Positions 35,063 to 47,228 of a stretch of DNA of 64,000 nt are shown piece after piece; within the stretch, counting starts at the first letter, position 1, and every line of letters starts with the position of its first letter. The translations under genes and the position numbers were made by a program. The notes beneath the pieces were generated by a model. The model saw only the letters and a program-made list of their open reading frames with translations. It was not told where the DNA came from and made no database searches. This DNA comes from Pohlia nutans. Lineage: Eukaryota; Streptophyta; Bryopsida; Bryales; Mniaceae. The stretch lies in NCBI GenBank assembly GCA_022496805.1, contig CM040103.1, positions 9,752,001 through 9,816,000 on the forward strand. The letters are read 5' to 3'.

Positions 35063-35988
35063 GAATATCCACATAACTCATGAACAACATTATTTGCACT
35101 AATTATGCACTAGGAAAATCACATCAATGGTTAAATATTTGGTTAATTGTTTATAAATGATAATTGTATAAGGTTCTGATGGTTTAGGGTTAGGAGGAAT
35201 ATTCACTTAGTGATATTTTTGGCTTGGTTTAATTTTGGGTCAGTGCCCCGCTATTTAGTCAAAATATACCATGTGGTGTTTCAAATTCCAACCAAATGTA
35301 GTGTTTTTTTCAATATATAGTCAAGTTTTTTGGTGGTCTAATAGAGGGTCTAATTTTATTATAACGGGGACGGTGCCAGGACAATTTGGAAGCTAACATT
35401 GTAGGCGCGTAGCATATACGTGCAATGTTTAATTACAAGTTTTGTGCCTTTATATTAAAGATGTGAAGGATCATTTACGCACACAAGTAATCTTCACCTG
35501 CCATTACAAAGGGAGTGGCGAGTGCAAGACTAGAATCTCGTTTCTTCATAACCAAGAATCCAAGATTTCAACTATATTGACAAAACTTCATCCATATGAG
35601 CAATTTTTCATTCATTTGTGACATCTTCCTCTATATATTCAAGTCAAAAGTACCACAATGATCGTTTCACTAGTACCACTTACTCAAAACACGAAAACTT
35701 GTAGACAAATCCTTTAATATTTAGAAAATTAAATTGAAGTGATACTTTGGTATAATTCTTTTTTTTTTGACTCCTAGGTCCGTAACTTTGTAAGTTGGTA
35801 AATTCTCCCCGCTGTGATTGTGCATGTCCATCCATAATATTAAATGAGCATTGTCAAGAAATGTGTGATGAACTCATCTGAGTTGATGGTCACATTCTCA
35901 TTCAAATTGATGGTCACATTTTCTTCCATATAAATTTTATCCTGGAAGATGAAGGTACTATGCTTCACAATTTTGTAATGCAGAGTTT
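35063..35988. other. AT-rich intergenic DNA
   Basis: No gene is recognisable. The open frames are short. Confidence 0.5.
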
Positions 35989-36394
35989 CACAAGGAGATC
36001 TTACGGCTATCCCATATGGAAATTTGCTCTATTTTTCCCTCTTATCTCCCTCATCTAGGTACACTTATGTGGGAATGTGGCAAAGAGGGAAAAAATAGAC
36101 TATTTCCATATTGTGAATGAGGGAATTTCTATGGATATGGGAATTGATCCGGGACTTTGAGGATGAGGGAATGATGTTGTATCTAAAATTCCTATGAGGG
36201 ATACGATTTTTTCCCTTCAAGATTTGACCAAGTAAATTATAAAATTCTTTTCTTTTATCGAAATTATTTTGGCATGCCTGGGAAAAATTAGCTGCAAGGA
36301 ATTTTTTGGCTGCGTGTAAAAAGCTTTGACAGCTCAGACCAATACCTAGAGTTCCAAACACCACTGCAGCCCCACCACGGCAGAACCAAGGTCA

Positions 36395-36475
36395 ACCGCC
36401 GATGACCGGATTCGAACACAAGACCTTCTAAACGTCAACCAAGTACTAAGCCACCACACCACATAGAAACTTTCA
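36395..36475 (-). mobile_element. tRNA-derived SINE head
   Basis: On the minus strand, TGGCTTAGTACTTGG (36453-36439) fits a pol III A box. GTGTTCGAATCC (36419-36408) fits a B box at tRNA-like spacing. The acceptor-stem halves do not pair, so this is a tRNA-derived SINE rather than a tRNA gene. The body would run toward lower coordinates. Confidence 0.55.
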
Positions 36476-36539
36476 TGCAAGTGAATGAATCTTCTGGTTA
36501 ATTATAAAAAAAATTAACCATTGGTGGTTTCTTTGTCAT

Positions 36540-36960
36540 TTTAAAAAACCTTTTTTTTTTTTTTTATTATTTTTGCACTATTTCATGCAGGGATTTTTCT
36601 GTGACTAGAAAAAAAATTCACTTTTTTTGAGTTTTTCTTTTAAAATTTTAATTAATTAATTATTTTTTTAATTTTTTGATAAAATTCTGAAGGCTGGATT
36701 GCTGGAGTTGTACTTTTTTTCCCCACCAGACTTTCAATATTTTTACAATAATATTTTCAATAATATTTTCAATAAAAATAAAAATAAAAACTATTTCTTG
36801 AAAAAAATTCAATTTATTTTGATTTTTATTTTGATTTTATTTTTTAAAATTTAAAATTTTATTTGATTTTGATTTTTTTTAATTTTTTAATTTTTTTATT
36901 AAATTAATTTTTTTATTATTATTATTGTTGACAAAACCGTGCTCGCTAAGAGCTGTTTGT
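36540..36960. repeat. A/T low-complexity tract
   Basis: Long T and A runs, TAAAAATAAAAATAAAAA and ATTATTATTATTG alternate with little other content. Confidence 0.8.
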
Positions 36961-37260
36961 TTGTTTGATTTTTTTAATTTTTTCTTCTTCATGGTCTTTG
37001 AATAATTATGAATTTATCGTACCGAATATGAATGAAATTTATACTTCATTAACTAAAGATAAATTGGGAAATTCCTCAATCAAAGTCAAATTCCCTTTGT
37101 GATGTAACATTCCCTTACTAGTACCAAGGAAATTAAAATTCCCATATAAACGTCTAACAGGGAAAATTTGAATCCCGTTTACATGTCAATTCCCACAAGG
37201 GAACTTGCTTTAATCTCCCAATCATATCTGTATTAGGGAATTTCAGAGGATCTCCTTGTG

Positions 37261-38620
37261 CGATGAATGGCAAAGATTGAGGAATCCAGATTGGGACATG
37301 CATTGGCGTCATTGGTAACCGAGGTCATCACATCGTGTTGGTTTCTACAGATGCAGGTAGTGAGTTGTGCAATTCGCCGGGTAGTAGACAGACTACTCCA
37401 TGGGTTCTGCTATGGCATGTAGCCCGGGGTGCTCCATGCGATCTTTGAGTTGGGAATTGATGCCAACGTGGTAGCAAAAGCTCAGTACACTTAGTGGTGA
37501 GCCCATGGAGTAAGTCTCTATCTAACATAGTCTACTACACATGTCACACATTAGTAAAATCATATTTTGAGGAGTACACTATGGAGAGGAGTTCTTTATG
37601 AAGATTTGGAATACACTATATTATGAAGATTAAGTGCGTAGAAAAATACAGTCTGAGTTTTGAAGTCTGTCCTGTCTAGAACCATGGCATTGGTTTGTGC
37701 GAAATATAGCCAGATTGCACCAGAAAAGAATAATTTGGTGAAATATTGGCACGAAACGGTGAAGTATTCCTCTGGAAAACTTCAAATTAAAAAGAATAAT
37801 GAATGAAATCGCCAAATTGTGGATGAGAATAATCTATAATTATAGACAATTATGTGATATCATCATGGGTGAAAGCATGGTATTTTGTACCAAAAAGTTG
37901 CGCCGCTATGCTGAAATCCAATTTTTTTGCCAGAGGCTATAAAATTATACCAAATTATCTTTTATTTTAGATTTTTTTTCATGGAGCCGTTTATTGATGT
38001 TCTATATACTTAAATCCAAAGTTTCAAAAGAATATCTTCAATTTTTTTTACTAAAAGTAGTGTTTGAAAAAAATGTCTAAATCTGGTTTCAAACGCAAAT
38101 TTGATGATGTTAAGTATTTTCAATTTGATTTTTTTAACGAATCTTAAAGTTCATGATGATGTTGAGGGCACCATATAGAAGAAAATAAATAACAATTTTT
38201 TTTCAATGCACTTTTAGCCTATTTCTTGCAAACTTTCTTGATTGTCACCAATTTCTTTTTCAATTTGTGCAACTTTTTCAAATTGTATAGACATATATAA
38301 ATTCATTTGAAGATAATTTTTTCCGGTAAATTGTTTGACTTTGTAAAAAAATACATATACTACTTTCTTGGAAAAAAAGAAATCAAAAATTTCAAATTTA
38401 ATATGCATTTTTGAACCCTGCATTGTTGTATTATCATAGTGTAATGTAGTGGTCCACTTTACCTTGCTTTCACCCTCATGTGGATGAATGTTGAAATATG
38501 GAGCACCACTATAACATTTTAATTTTGCTCTTCATGAAAAATGAGAAAAGCGCCCTGCTTCTAGAACCAATCCGAAGCTGCCATAGTTGGTCCTGATTTC
38601 CTGGAGTAGGCTATGGAAGT
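37261..38620 (+). repeat. Second copy of the F-box copy 2 distal flank
   Basis: GATGAATGGCAAAGATTGAGG, CCATGGCATTGGTTTGTGCG and GAAGCTGCCATAGTTGGTCC repeat 31130-31610 in the same order. Insertions here include an unmatched AT-rich block at about 37870-38470. No F-box coding sequence precedes it, so it is an orphan module piece. Confidence 0.65.
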
Positions 38621-38995
38621 ACAACCTTGCAGAGGAGAGCCGGGAGACTTTTCAAGTGGACGCGCTTGACGTCGACATCTGCTGCAGGTATGATCCAAAG
38701 CTGTTTCTAGTCTCATGGCACAGAAGCGATCGACTGATTCGTGGTGTTCATTTCTAAAAAAACCAAAATCCCTGAGAATGTACACTCTAGAACGCTCGGT
38801 GTGCAAGTTATCGACAGAACAGGTGGTGTCGTGGTTTGATATAAACATGATCATGGATTTCGAAGGCAGCCAGTGAGGGACGATGAGCGCTCCGAGATGA
38901 GCGAGTGTGATGGGGTTTGGCAAGTCTATTCTGATGGTGATGCATGTCCAATTCAGATATCTGGCAAATGGAAAGTGTTTGATGTGGTGACGCAT
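38561..38995 (-). other. Unrecognised 144-codon frame in a GC-richer island
   Basis: The minus-strand frame runs through GC-rich sequence unlike its surroundings, partly over the repeat that also occurs at 31540-31610. It includes MIMFISNHDTTCSVDN and YILRDFGFFRNEHHESVDRF. I recognise no domain. The opposite strand also has coding-like stretches and a GCAGGTATG donor-like site. It may be part of a decayed gene on either strand. Confidence 0.25.
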
Positions 38996-38999
38996 TCCT

Positions 39000-39996
39000 G
39001 AAATGCCGATCGATGACTTGCCTCAGAGTCCTGTGTTAACACTACCTGTGGATCGAGTTCTATGTTCCACTTCTAGTGATTTCAGTTGTATATATCATGA
39101 TTGTCCAAATGAAACCTCAGTGCAGTTGGTAACAGTCAAGAACTAAATCAACTTGCTCAGCTTCTTATGCACAGAAAATATTGTAACCTAAGCGATACCA
39201 GACTAGAAGCTTACACAGACAAGCATAGACAAGATTACATTAACTGTGTCAGGCCATTTGTGCTCTGATCACACCTTACGTTTATTGCCACAGGAGAGAG
39301 AAACAACAACAGAACAGGGGAGTCTACAGAGAGACGACCAGTTGGATGAATGTCATCCAGTACTAAAACATACATCGAGAAACTAATCATCCAATGTTCA
39401 TCTATGCCTGCACAACAATAGAAAAGTAGCAGAATTTGGTGGAATCAATGAATTGGAGGTCAATCTTAACCATCCTGTGTTTCTTTAATGTTTGACACGG
39501 AATGCACGTATTCGAGGGCATGAAGATGGCTACTGTAAGGAGAACAGTAAAGAATGCCTGGATTTACAAGATTGAGACTGAAAGGAAAGTTCATTTTTGC
39601 ACTAAAATCTTTTACTGACACCTAAACCCCGCAAAAAAAGCAGATTGACGTATCTGACCATGGTCAACTTGATAACATGTAGTAAACCAAAAAGCCGATG
39701 TCTTACCACGGAAAACAAACCCTCATGCCACAGAAATGCAGTATTGTACTAAAATCCATCACCGAAAATCAGACCAAAAAAAGCAGGAACATCATTCTAA
39801 CAATTGCCAACTAACTGTAGTAACCCCAAAAAGGAAATGTCTAGATAACCAAGGAAATCCAGTAGTAACCCAAGAATAACCATGGAAAACCGATAGCAAA
39901 TAAACCATATCCGAAACCGACAATTATTTCAATCAACATACAGAATTCTAACTCAAGGATAGCTCTCGATGTCTGAAAACCCGGATTTCCTGAACA
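39000..39996 (-). repeat. 3' flank of small gene A
   Basis: 39040-39640 aligns with 50500-50850 (TTCCACTTCTAGTGATTTCA, TGCAGTTGGT, TTATGCACAG, GTAAGGAGAACAGTAAAGAA). 39600-39950 holds diverged units of the AAACCAAAAAGC ... TGTCTTACCA(C/T)GGAAAAC minisatellite. This is the orthologous flank to the left arm of the inverted duplication. Confidence 0.65.
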
Positions 39997-40488
39997 TTAC
40001 TTTTGCGAGCAACATCCATCAGTCCATTTCCTTTCGAAGATCAGAGACCGACTAGTCTTCCTCAGCAGCCTCTTCCACATTAATTGCCGTACGTTGGCCG
40101 CAGAAGCACCAGAAGAAGTACCAGAGGTGCCGGCCATGCGCAGAGCTATTTCCAGAGCCTCAGTCCTGACGTGCTTAACATGGTCACAATTATTCTCAAT
40201 CTGGCTCTCGGCGGCTGGAGCCTGCGGCACGGGACTCTCATCGAAAAGGATGCAGTCCAAGCGATTGCGGAGATCAGCAGTCATCTGCTCCGGTAACTCA
40301 TCAATCTTCTGCAGAACCCAGTCAAGGAGTTGTGTAACAACGTCCCAATTAGGCGAAGTCTCCTCCGTCTCCTTCATAGCCAGGGCGAGGAGCTGCGCAA
40401 TAACATGCCAAGTCCTCTTCACTTGACTCTCCACGTCTGGAGCCTCATCGCGCGACTCCATGTGCTCCTCGGCACTGCGTTTCGGCAT
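39997..40488 (-). CDS. Unknown small-protein family, member A (tail frameshifted)
   Basis: I do not recognise this family. Member A shares with member B the core TW(H/A)V(I/V)xQLLAxxxxETExxSPxW, a Leu-rich helix-like stretch, EQMTADLRNRLD, the acidic PAAES segment and GASAAN. The start is placed at MPKRSAEEH (40488); MESRDEAP at 40461 is the position equivalent to the start of B, and the frame is open to 40503. After ASAAN, inserted bases near 40100 shift the frame. The ancestral acidic end (VEEAAEED, with its stop at 40054-40052 still visible) is replaced by a basic tail ending WTDGCCSQK at 39997. It stays open, so it may be translated, but the C-terminus is probably derived by mutation. No signal peptide or membrane segment is seen. 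Confidence 0.5.
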   Translation of the reverse strand: MPKRSAEEHMESRDEAPDVESQVKRTWHVIAQLLALAMKETEETSPNWDVVTQLLDWVLQKIDELPEQMTADLRNRLDCILFDESPVPQAPAAESQIENNCDHVKHVRTEALEIALRMAGTSGTSSGASAANVRQLMWKRLLRKTSRSLIFERKWTDGCCSQK

Positions 40489-41183
40489 TCTGCTTTTTTG
40501 CAATTGCTCTTCGCACGCTCCCTATCACAAGGCCACAACTCATGATCTCAAACAACTCAAAACGGACAACATGTTACAACCAAAAGAGCTACCAAGGTTA
40601 GCAGATAAACAAAAAGAAGCAAGCAGCTAGATTAGAAGTTCTACAATTCACAACCATCCACAAAAACAATTCTAGAATTTTTTGTATGTACCATCTACAA
40701 AGACAATTGAATTCAATACAACATGAACATGTGATAGCACAAAAGAGAAACCTTTATGAAAAGCCCAAAGATGTGAGCTCAAAGCAAGAGTAACTATGGA
40801 CAAGAGAGGGGAGAGACAGACTTTAGTTGTGAAAAGCCAAAGGCTGAGACTTCAAAGCAAGAGCAACTATAGAAAAGAAATGTGTTACTCAAACCAAGCT
40901 CGCTATTTATTTACAAATGAGATGTACAACAAATGATGCCCACAAACCCTAACCCCAAAAAAACATAAATGTGGCTTTTGGACCCATGCCCTAAAGGAAT
41001 GGAATAAAACATAGTAATGACTTTTGGACCCGATGGAACTAATCATTGGAAGAATTTTGGTTATGATGTTTGGAAGACATCAAATCATCAATAACTCTCA
41101 AGAAGGATATTTACTATCTATCTATCCATTAAATTTAATGGGATGAATGTAGTGGTCATAGAACCGAGGGTGGTCAAAGAACC
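40489..41183 (-). promoter_or_regulatory. Upstream flank of small gene A
   Basis: The near part (CTCCCTATCAC, GCCACAACT, GAGCTACCAAG) matches the upstream flank of gene B at 53120-53230. The distal part (GAAAAGCCCAAAGA, GATGTACA, ATGATGCCCAC) matches 10020-10400 and 53690-53800. It is the likely promoter region; no specific motif can be assigned. Confidence 0.5.
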
Positions 41184-41458
41184 CTGGGAAGTCATTGTCA
41201 TAAAATTTAGATATCCATGAAGAAACAAAAATAGGGTGTCTTTTATTTGGATGAGATAAAAAATTAAACTTTTTAAAAGTAATATGGAGTGTTTTAAAAT
41301 CAATTTGAAATTATTTTATAATTATTCCTAGAATATACCATGAATATACCCTTAAATAGACTATAAATAGTGAAATATCCCAATTATTTCATAGCCCCCA
41401 TTAAATGCCTTGTGTTCACTCATGCGTTCCAAAATTCACACTAAGTGACTTCCCCTAG
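41184..41458 (+). mobile_element. hAT-like MITE, third copy
   Basis: The termini are CTGGGAAGTCATT and, reverse-complemented, CTAGGGGAAGTCACT. The interior is an inverted match to 9641-9912. No clean target duplication. Confidence 0.6.
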
Positions 41459-41814
41459 CCAAGAAAGGGCGACCTAGATATATATCTTTTTTATCCTTTG
41501 CAACCGAAAACTTCCATTAGAAATACCTTCAAAGAAGTCAACACCATCTCCATACCCTATGTACCGTGTCTATCCTTTGCTTCATTAAAGAAAAATAGGA
41601 AAAAAACCAACCTCTACCAATATATCAAATTCCTACATGATAATTGAAAACAATTTTTTTTTAAATGGTCAAGACAATAGTGACTATTTATAAGTCAATC
41701 CAATACTTGTAAAGTATACTAATTTGGAATGAAATGTACAATTCAAAATGTATGGGTAACTATTTATATAAAAATAAAATGAACGCACCTCCAATAATAT
41801 ACATAGTGACTAGG

Positions 41815-44355
41815 TAATCCCGTAGGTAACTAGCAACACCTTATGCCTTTGGATTTTGCAATATACTATTATATACCTACCAAGTTTAGGGCTTTGTTTA
41901 ATGCTTTCTAGTGTGAATTTTTTTTTTGCTTCCTTGAATGTGATATTAGTGCATTTTATGTTTTATGATAAGAAAATAGATTGAAAGAGATAAGTGAGTG
42001 AATTGAATTGTTTGTAAAGTGAATTTTGGTGCATAGTGAGTGACTTGGCGTTGCATGTACACAATGTACATGTGTTTCATTGTGGATTTGTCAACTCGGT
42101 TGTCAATTAATGTTGGTGACAATAGTTATTATTTCATCTCTCCAAGTTCTAGGTTTCATTTGGTGCATATCTTTTTTTATATTTGTACAAAAGAACTTAT
42201 GCATATGTAAAAAGAATTATTAGAAAGAGAATAAAATTGTATGTACTGTACATACCTAACATTGTTGATACCTAGCATTGTATGATAGCTTTCAGATATC
42301 ATTGTTGACAACATATCACATTGGATTACATTCATGATTTTTATTACTGTAAAGGTGAGCATTAAACACGCCACATCCAATAGAATACGTCTTATGACCG
42401 TGTCTGAACACCATAGTGGGCACTGGAGTGGGCATAGATATACTTAGTGGGCATAGGGGATATAGTGCGGCATGCACTTGTATTTTAATCTTGGCACTGT
42501 TTATCTATTTAGAAAAATAATAATCAAAATGTAGTCATGAACACATATTCCAAAGCCTTGAATTTAAACCTATTCTATCAATCTTTAAATTAAACATCTA
42601 AACATCTAAACATCATGGCGTTACCTAAATTGTTACAACAAGAAAGAGTAAAAATAAAAAATATCACATAAAAACAAATGACCTTCTTCTTGGACTCTTT
42701 TCATTCAAAAATTTAATACATAAAAGAACTTACTACTTTTAACAAGCCATTGAAAATGAATAGGGTGAATGAAATTATTGGAGTCTAAGTTATTAGGGAA
42801 CCAAAATTGTCTCTTATAGAAATCTAAACTATGTAGGACGCACAGTTAAACGATACTATAAATTGTTTAAGAAATAACAAGAGTAAATGGAATGAAAGAA
42901 ATCATACTATATTATATTTAAAATTGACTTTAAAAGTTTATGGAAGAAGCTCAATAAAGTGAACGCAAAAATTGCAATTTTTGACTTCCAAAAAGTGAAT
43001 TTCAAGTGAGTTCGTTTTTGCCTTTTTTGTAGATTTTTTGAATGGTTCAACCCTTAACTCCCAAGGCGTCTATTTTTGGATGATGTACAAATTGAATTTA
43101 GGTTTTGTCGTCTGTCGTGCACTTTTTGAAGTGTAAGTTTTTTACTATAGATTTCACAGGAAGTTAGCTTCACGCATGTGTGAAATGTGTACCAATTAGA
43201 ATGGGGATGATTTGTGAATTTTTTATACCTCATTTTATGTTGCTGTGATTTACCAAAAAGTTCTTGGATCTTAGTTCAAAAGTGTTCAAGAAATCACTTC
43301 ACTTTTTGGTGATGTTTTACTATTTTTTGGCATGGATGATTTTCCAATATTTGAACATCCTACTTTTGTGATACACTTCATTTTGCTTGCTCCCCTTTAA
43401 AAGCCTTCTTTTAGCCTTTTGTTAAAGTTCGAAAAGTCACTACGACGTGCATCCTTTTTTTTTGGAGATTTGGTTCCAAAACTCACAGAGTCACAGTCAA
43501 TGTTTTTCAATTACAGCTTAGTTCAATAATCATAGCCTTGTTCATTTTTTTAAGCAAAGCATAAGTTCAATATCATCCTTCAACCCTCCATCGTCCACAC
43601 TACATTACTTCGTCAAACCTCATCAATTTTTCATATTTTAGAATGTATCACTATATTGTGGTATTTTGCTCATATGATTTATTATTAAACCGATTTACAT
43701 TGATTTTTTTCATATTCATTAAAATAAAAATGAATTTTATAAAGTTTGTCAAAGTTTTTCTCTTGTAATAGTTAAATAGTAATTTCAAAAATTCCTAAAA
43801 TAATATTAATTATTGAGAAAAAATGTAATTTTTTTATGATGAACAAGGTGTAGGTGGCATGTTTTTAAAATAAAAAGAAATTCTTGCATAAAAAGAAATT
43901 CGATTGACAAACTATTTCATGAGTGAATATTGGAATTTCAGGGTTCTTGAGCTTTAAAATTATGTAAAACAAAATTTTAACAAATGTTTTGAAGAACCTT
44001 CAATTAGGCAAAAAGTGGAAGATAGCCCCCACACTTTCTCAATTGGGACTATTTTCATTTATTAGGAATTAAATGAAAACTATCCTTTGACTGAAAATCA
44101 ATCAAACATGGCCCACGGAGCTCCTTGCACGTTTAGTTAAGAGTTGATCCTTTTAATAAAGGTGTAAGTTCAAAAGTCATAAACGTTTGCATTTGATCCG
44201 TTTCAACCTAATGTAGGCATTACTTATCATGTGTTATTCGCTAAGACTCATATTCATATGGTATTTGTTTGGTCTTTGTCTTTTGTAATTAGAAGTCTCT
44301 TGTAAGGCTATTGTGATCAACCAAGGATCTATTTCACCATATTGTTTGAACACCA
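41815..44355 (+). repeat. Long intergenic repeat R1, copy 2
   Basis: It aligns with 19570-23094, with an internal stretch shortened at about 42070. It has the empty site of the hairpin MITE at about 42758. A TTAA-type MITE relative lies at about 43045-43300. Confidence 0.8.
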
Positions 44356-46800
44356 TTCATTTAAAAAAAAGGTGACTGCGACAAAGTCCTAATTTGATTT
44401 TAGAACAAATATCTCAAATACAATAACTTTGTTTCATTCATTTAAAAAAATATAGATCTTAGAAGATTCATTACCTTATTTGAGGCATTCTTTTAAAAAT
44501 AAGAAATCAATCTCAAACGTCACAAATGTGAATTTTCTGTTTTGCAACACTCAGTAACGTGGTTCAATCCTGGCTCTTGCAAAAACAAGGATATTAAAAA
44601 AATTATTCACAAATGTAGTTAATCCTTTTTATGAAAGCGAAGATCTCAAAAGTCACAAATTTAGTTCATCACTTTACTAAAAGCATAGATTTCAAAAGTC
44701 ATAAATGTGGTTCATCCTAAGTTCTTCAACCCCTATTCTAAGTGACCATTTTATCGTTGCTACTTTTTGGTTAATGAAATGCCTAAGATGAAAAAAATAT
44801 TTTTATAAAATACAAAAGATAATTTAAAATAAAAAATCAAGTGTACTGTCCAACTCAATTTCAATGTTGTCAATCGGAGTTAAATTTCACCAAGGTGAAA
44901 TTTTCAAAGACAAACACCTCAACAGTCATTGTCCTGGTTTTATAAAATTTACTATTTCAAGAAAATAATGGTATTCTTTGCTTTGGAATTTTTTCCATTG
45001 ACCATTTAGAATAGAATGTCTAGTTTTAATCAATCATACCAAATTTAAAATTCTAAAAATAAAACTTGTAATTTTGGTGAATATTCATAGATAGGTGCTT
45101 CTAAATTCGTCAAATGAGTATCTAAAACATTTTTTGAAAGTTCATTGAAGTTGCACATGTTACAGTTTATAAGACATTTAGGTTTTGCCTTTCTTTTGTC
45201 TAACATTTAAGAATTAATGGCAAGAATCTCAAATATCATAAGATTGATTATCCCTTTCTATAAAAGTACATGGCATTTCATTCCTTGTTCTTAAAATCAT
45301 GATAGATCTTAGTAAGAAGTCATTGTAACCATGTCTTGTCTTTTCTTTTAAGTACAATCTTAGTATATTAATACTTGGTCAATAGCTTCATCTAGGTTAC
45401 TCAAATTGTTTGATAGAACTTTAAGCTATGTAAACACCACAATTAACTACATCAAGGTTATGGTCTCTAGAAGAGAACTAAAGCAAATGGAATTTATGTA
45501 AATTACACGTCTCTACTTTTGTTGTCTTTAGTTCCTAGTTTTGTTGTTACAATTCGTAGTTAACTTTATTTTATATAATTTTGCTACTCATTGTGAATTT
45601 GTGATGTGACATTAAGCATTTGGACGCATGTAGTTTTTCATACTAGTACAATGAAACTAAAGCCTTGTTTTTGGAAATTCCAAATATGTGTTTAAGTTGT
45701 GCACATCGCACTTATGGCAGTCACACTAGAATTCAAAATGATTACAATGGCGGCCTCCATTTAACCCCTAAACGTCACATTGTTCGAAACCAAAAGGATT
45801 AACAGATTCAAACCCTTCTCACGTTCTCATCAATGCTTAGATGAAAGTCATCCAATTTTTTAGAGATTCTTCACCAAGTTATTGTCTCATCTAACATTTG
45901 GATTTAGTCATATTTGATTACATTTTTTTCTAATATAACAAGTGTAGAAGAATATCAAGTCGTTGACCAAGCCAAAATTCCATTGACTGTAGTTCAAAAG
46001 TGGCCTTGCAAAAATGAGGTCATAGATTTAAGAAAGACAAAAATTTCAAAGAATCAATACATTTAACAGTTTAAGAGTATCTCGTTTCAAATTAATTCCA
46101 ACAAATTTTACTTAAAAAATAATATTAATTTTTTTTGTAATTGAATTTAGACGGAATTTTAAAATTTTTCTTTCAAAATTTATAATTAAATATTGGTGAT
46201 AATATTAGTAAATTGAACCATACATATGGACTCTAAAATTTAAAATATACAATTTTTCTTTGTATATCAATTCCAAAATGTTCTTTTAAATAGTAGTTTA
46301 TGATGATTTTTATCAAATTCTCAATTCCATAAACACTTGGTACGTGTAGGGATTAAATACCCTTTGTAAGCACGTGTATCCCAAATTACACAACAAGTCA
46401 CCCTCCGTTAGCTAGTTTGCCACCTTGTGTCTTACAAATTCCCTTCAAATGGGTCGTCACCCTCAGTTGGTCGCCTTGCTCACCATGGACTTCCAGTGTG
46501 ACTCTTCCAAAGTTTTTTTTTCTTCACCATGGACTTTCATAAGTTCTTGTTGGGTCCTTGTGCATCATGGACTTTCATGATGTTCCTTGTTGGGTCCCTA
46601 TTTCTTAGATGCCACGGCCTTTCTTTGTGTCTCTTGCAAGGCTCATTTTTACTCACGACGGCGTTTATGTGTCTCTTGCAAGGCCCATTTTTGCTCACTA
46701 TGTACTTTCTCCATGCCTCGGGCAACTTGTAAGGCTGTCCCTCTAGGGCACCACGGACTTCCACCGTGTCTCTTGCAAAGCCGGTGCATCCATTTGAAAG
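44355..46800 (+). repeat. Long intergenic repeat R2, copy 3
   Basis: It aligns with 23095-25475 and 25476-27895. It contains the TTAA-type MITE at 44729-45214 and ends with the minisatellite at 46470-46800 directly before the leader of F-box copy 3. Confidence 0.8.
46470..46800 (+). repeat. ~44-bp minisatellite before F-box copy 3
   Basis: About six units built from TGTCTCTTGCAAGGC(T/C)CAT and CTCACCATGGACTTTC. Overlapping frames on both strands here are repeat artefacts. Confidence 0.75.
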
Positions 46801-47228
46801 GGATGTGAGAGCCTGTATAATCCCTCATGTCACAGACGTACTGCCATCTAAACGGAGCCATAGATCCGCCCATATTCCTTTAAATTATTCACGTTTGAAA
46901 CGTCGAAATTATTCACGTTGCCTGTAGCCAGTTAACTTGCCGGGGGTTTTGGCCTGCTTTTCGATTTCTCTTTCTATCTCGGTTTGTTCCCTTCCTTTTC
47001 TTTTAATTTTGCCTGCTTTTCCGATTTCTCTCCCGATCTCGGTTTGTTTCCTTGCTTATCTTTTCTTTTCTGTAGCTCGAATTCGGATTCTTAGTGCGCG
47101 AGCATCCGTTTCATATTAATACTAGCGCTCAGGTCAGAACCAGTTGACATTCTCTACAAGTCCTTCTGCATTCCTTGTAACCAGTTGATAATCTCTACAA
47201 GTCCTCCTGCATTCCTTGTTGTGCAGCT
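46801..47228 (+). promoter_or_regulatory. F-box gene leader, copy 3
   Basis: It shares GAGCCATAGATCCGCCCATA, AACTTGCCGGGGGTTTTGG and CTTTTCGATTTCTCTTTC with the other leaders but lacks part of the segment after TAGATCCGCC. The motif CCAGTTGA(C/T)A ... TCTCTACAAGTCCT(T/C)CTG is doubled just before the ATG. It ends TTGTTGTGCAGCT. Confidence 0.6.

Larger units (their letters stand above)
35989..37260. mobile_element. 1.27-kb DNA element with CACAAGGAGATC ends
   Basis: A perfect 12-bp terminal inverted repeat, CACAAGGAGATC, marks both ends, with weaker pairing of TCCC/GGGA-rich sequence inside. No clear target duplication is visible. It carries a tRNA-like SINE segment and a long A/T low-complexity core. 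A 99-aa minus-strand frame (36364-36065) spans part of it but has no family I know. Confidence 0.6.

Noticed and set aside
36065..36364. 99-codon minus-strand frame as a gene
   Set aside because: It lies inside a MITE-like element next to the SINE head, has no recognisable domain and AT-driven codon use.
36395..36475. A tRNA gene
   Set aside because: A- and B-box-like motifs are well spaced, but the acceptor-stem ends do not pair, so a tRNA-derived SINE is more likely.
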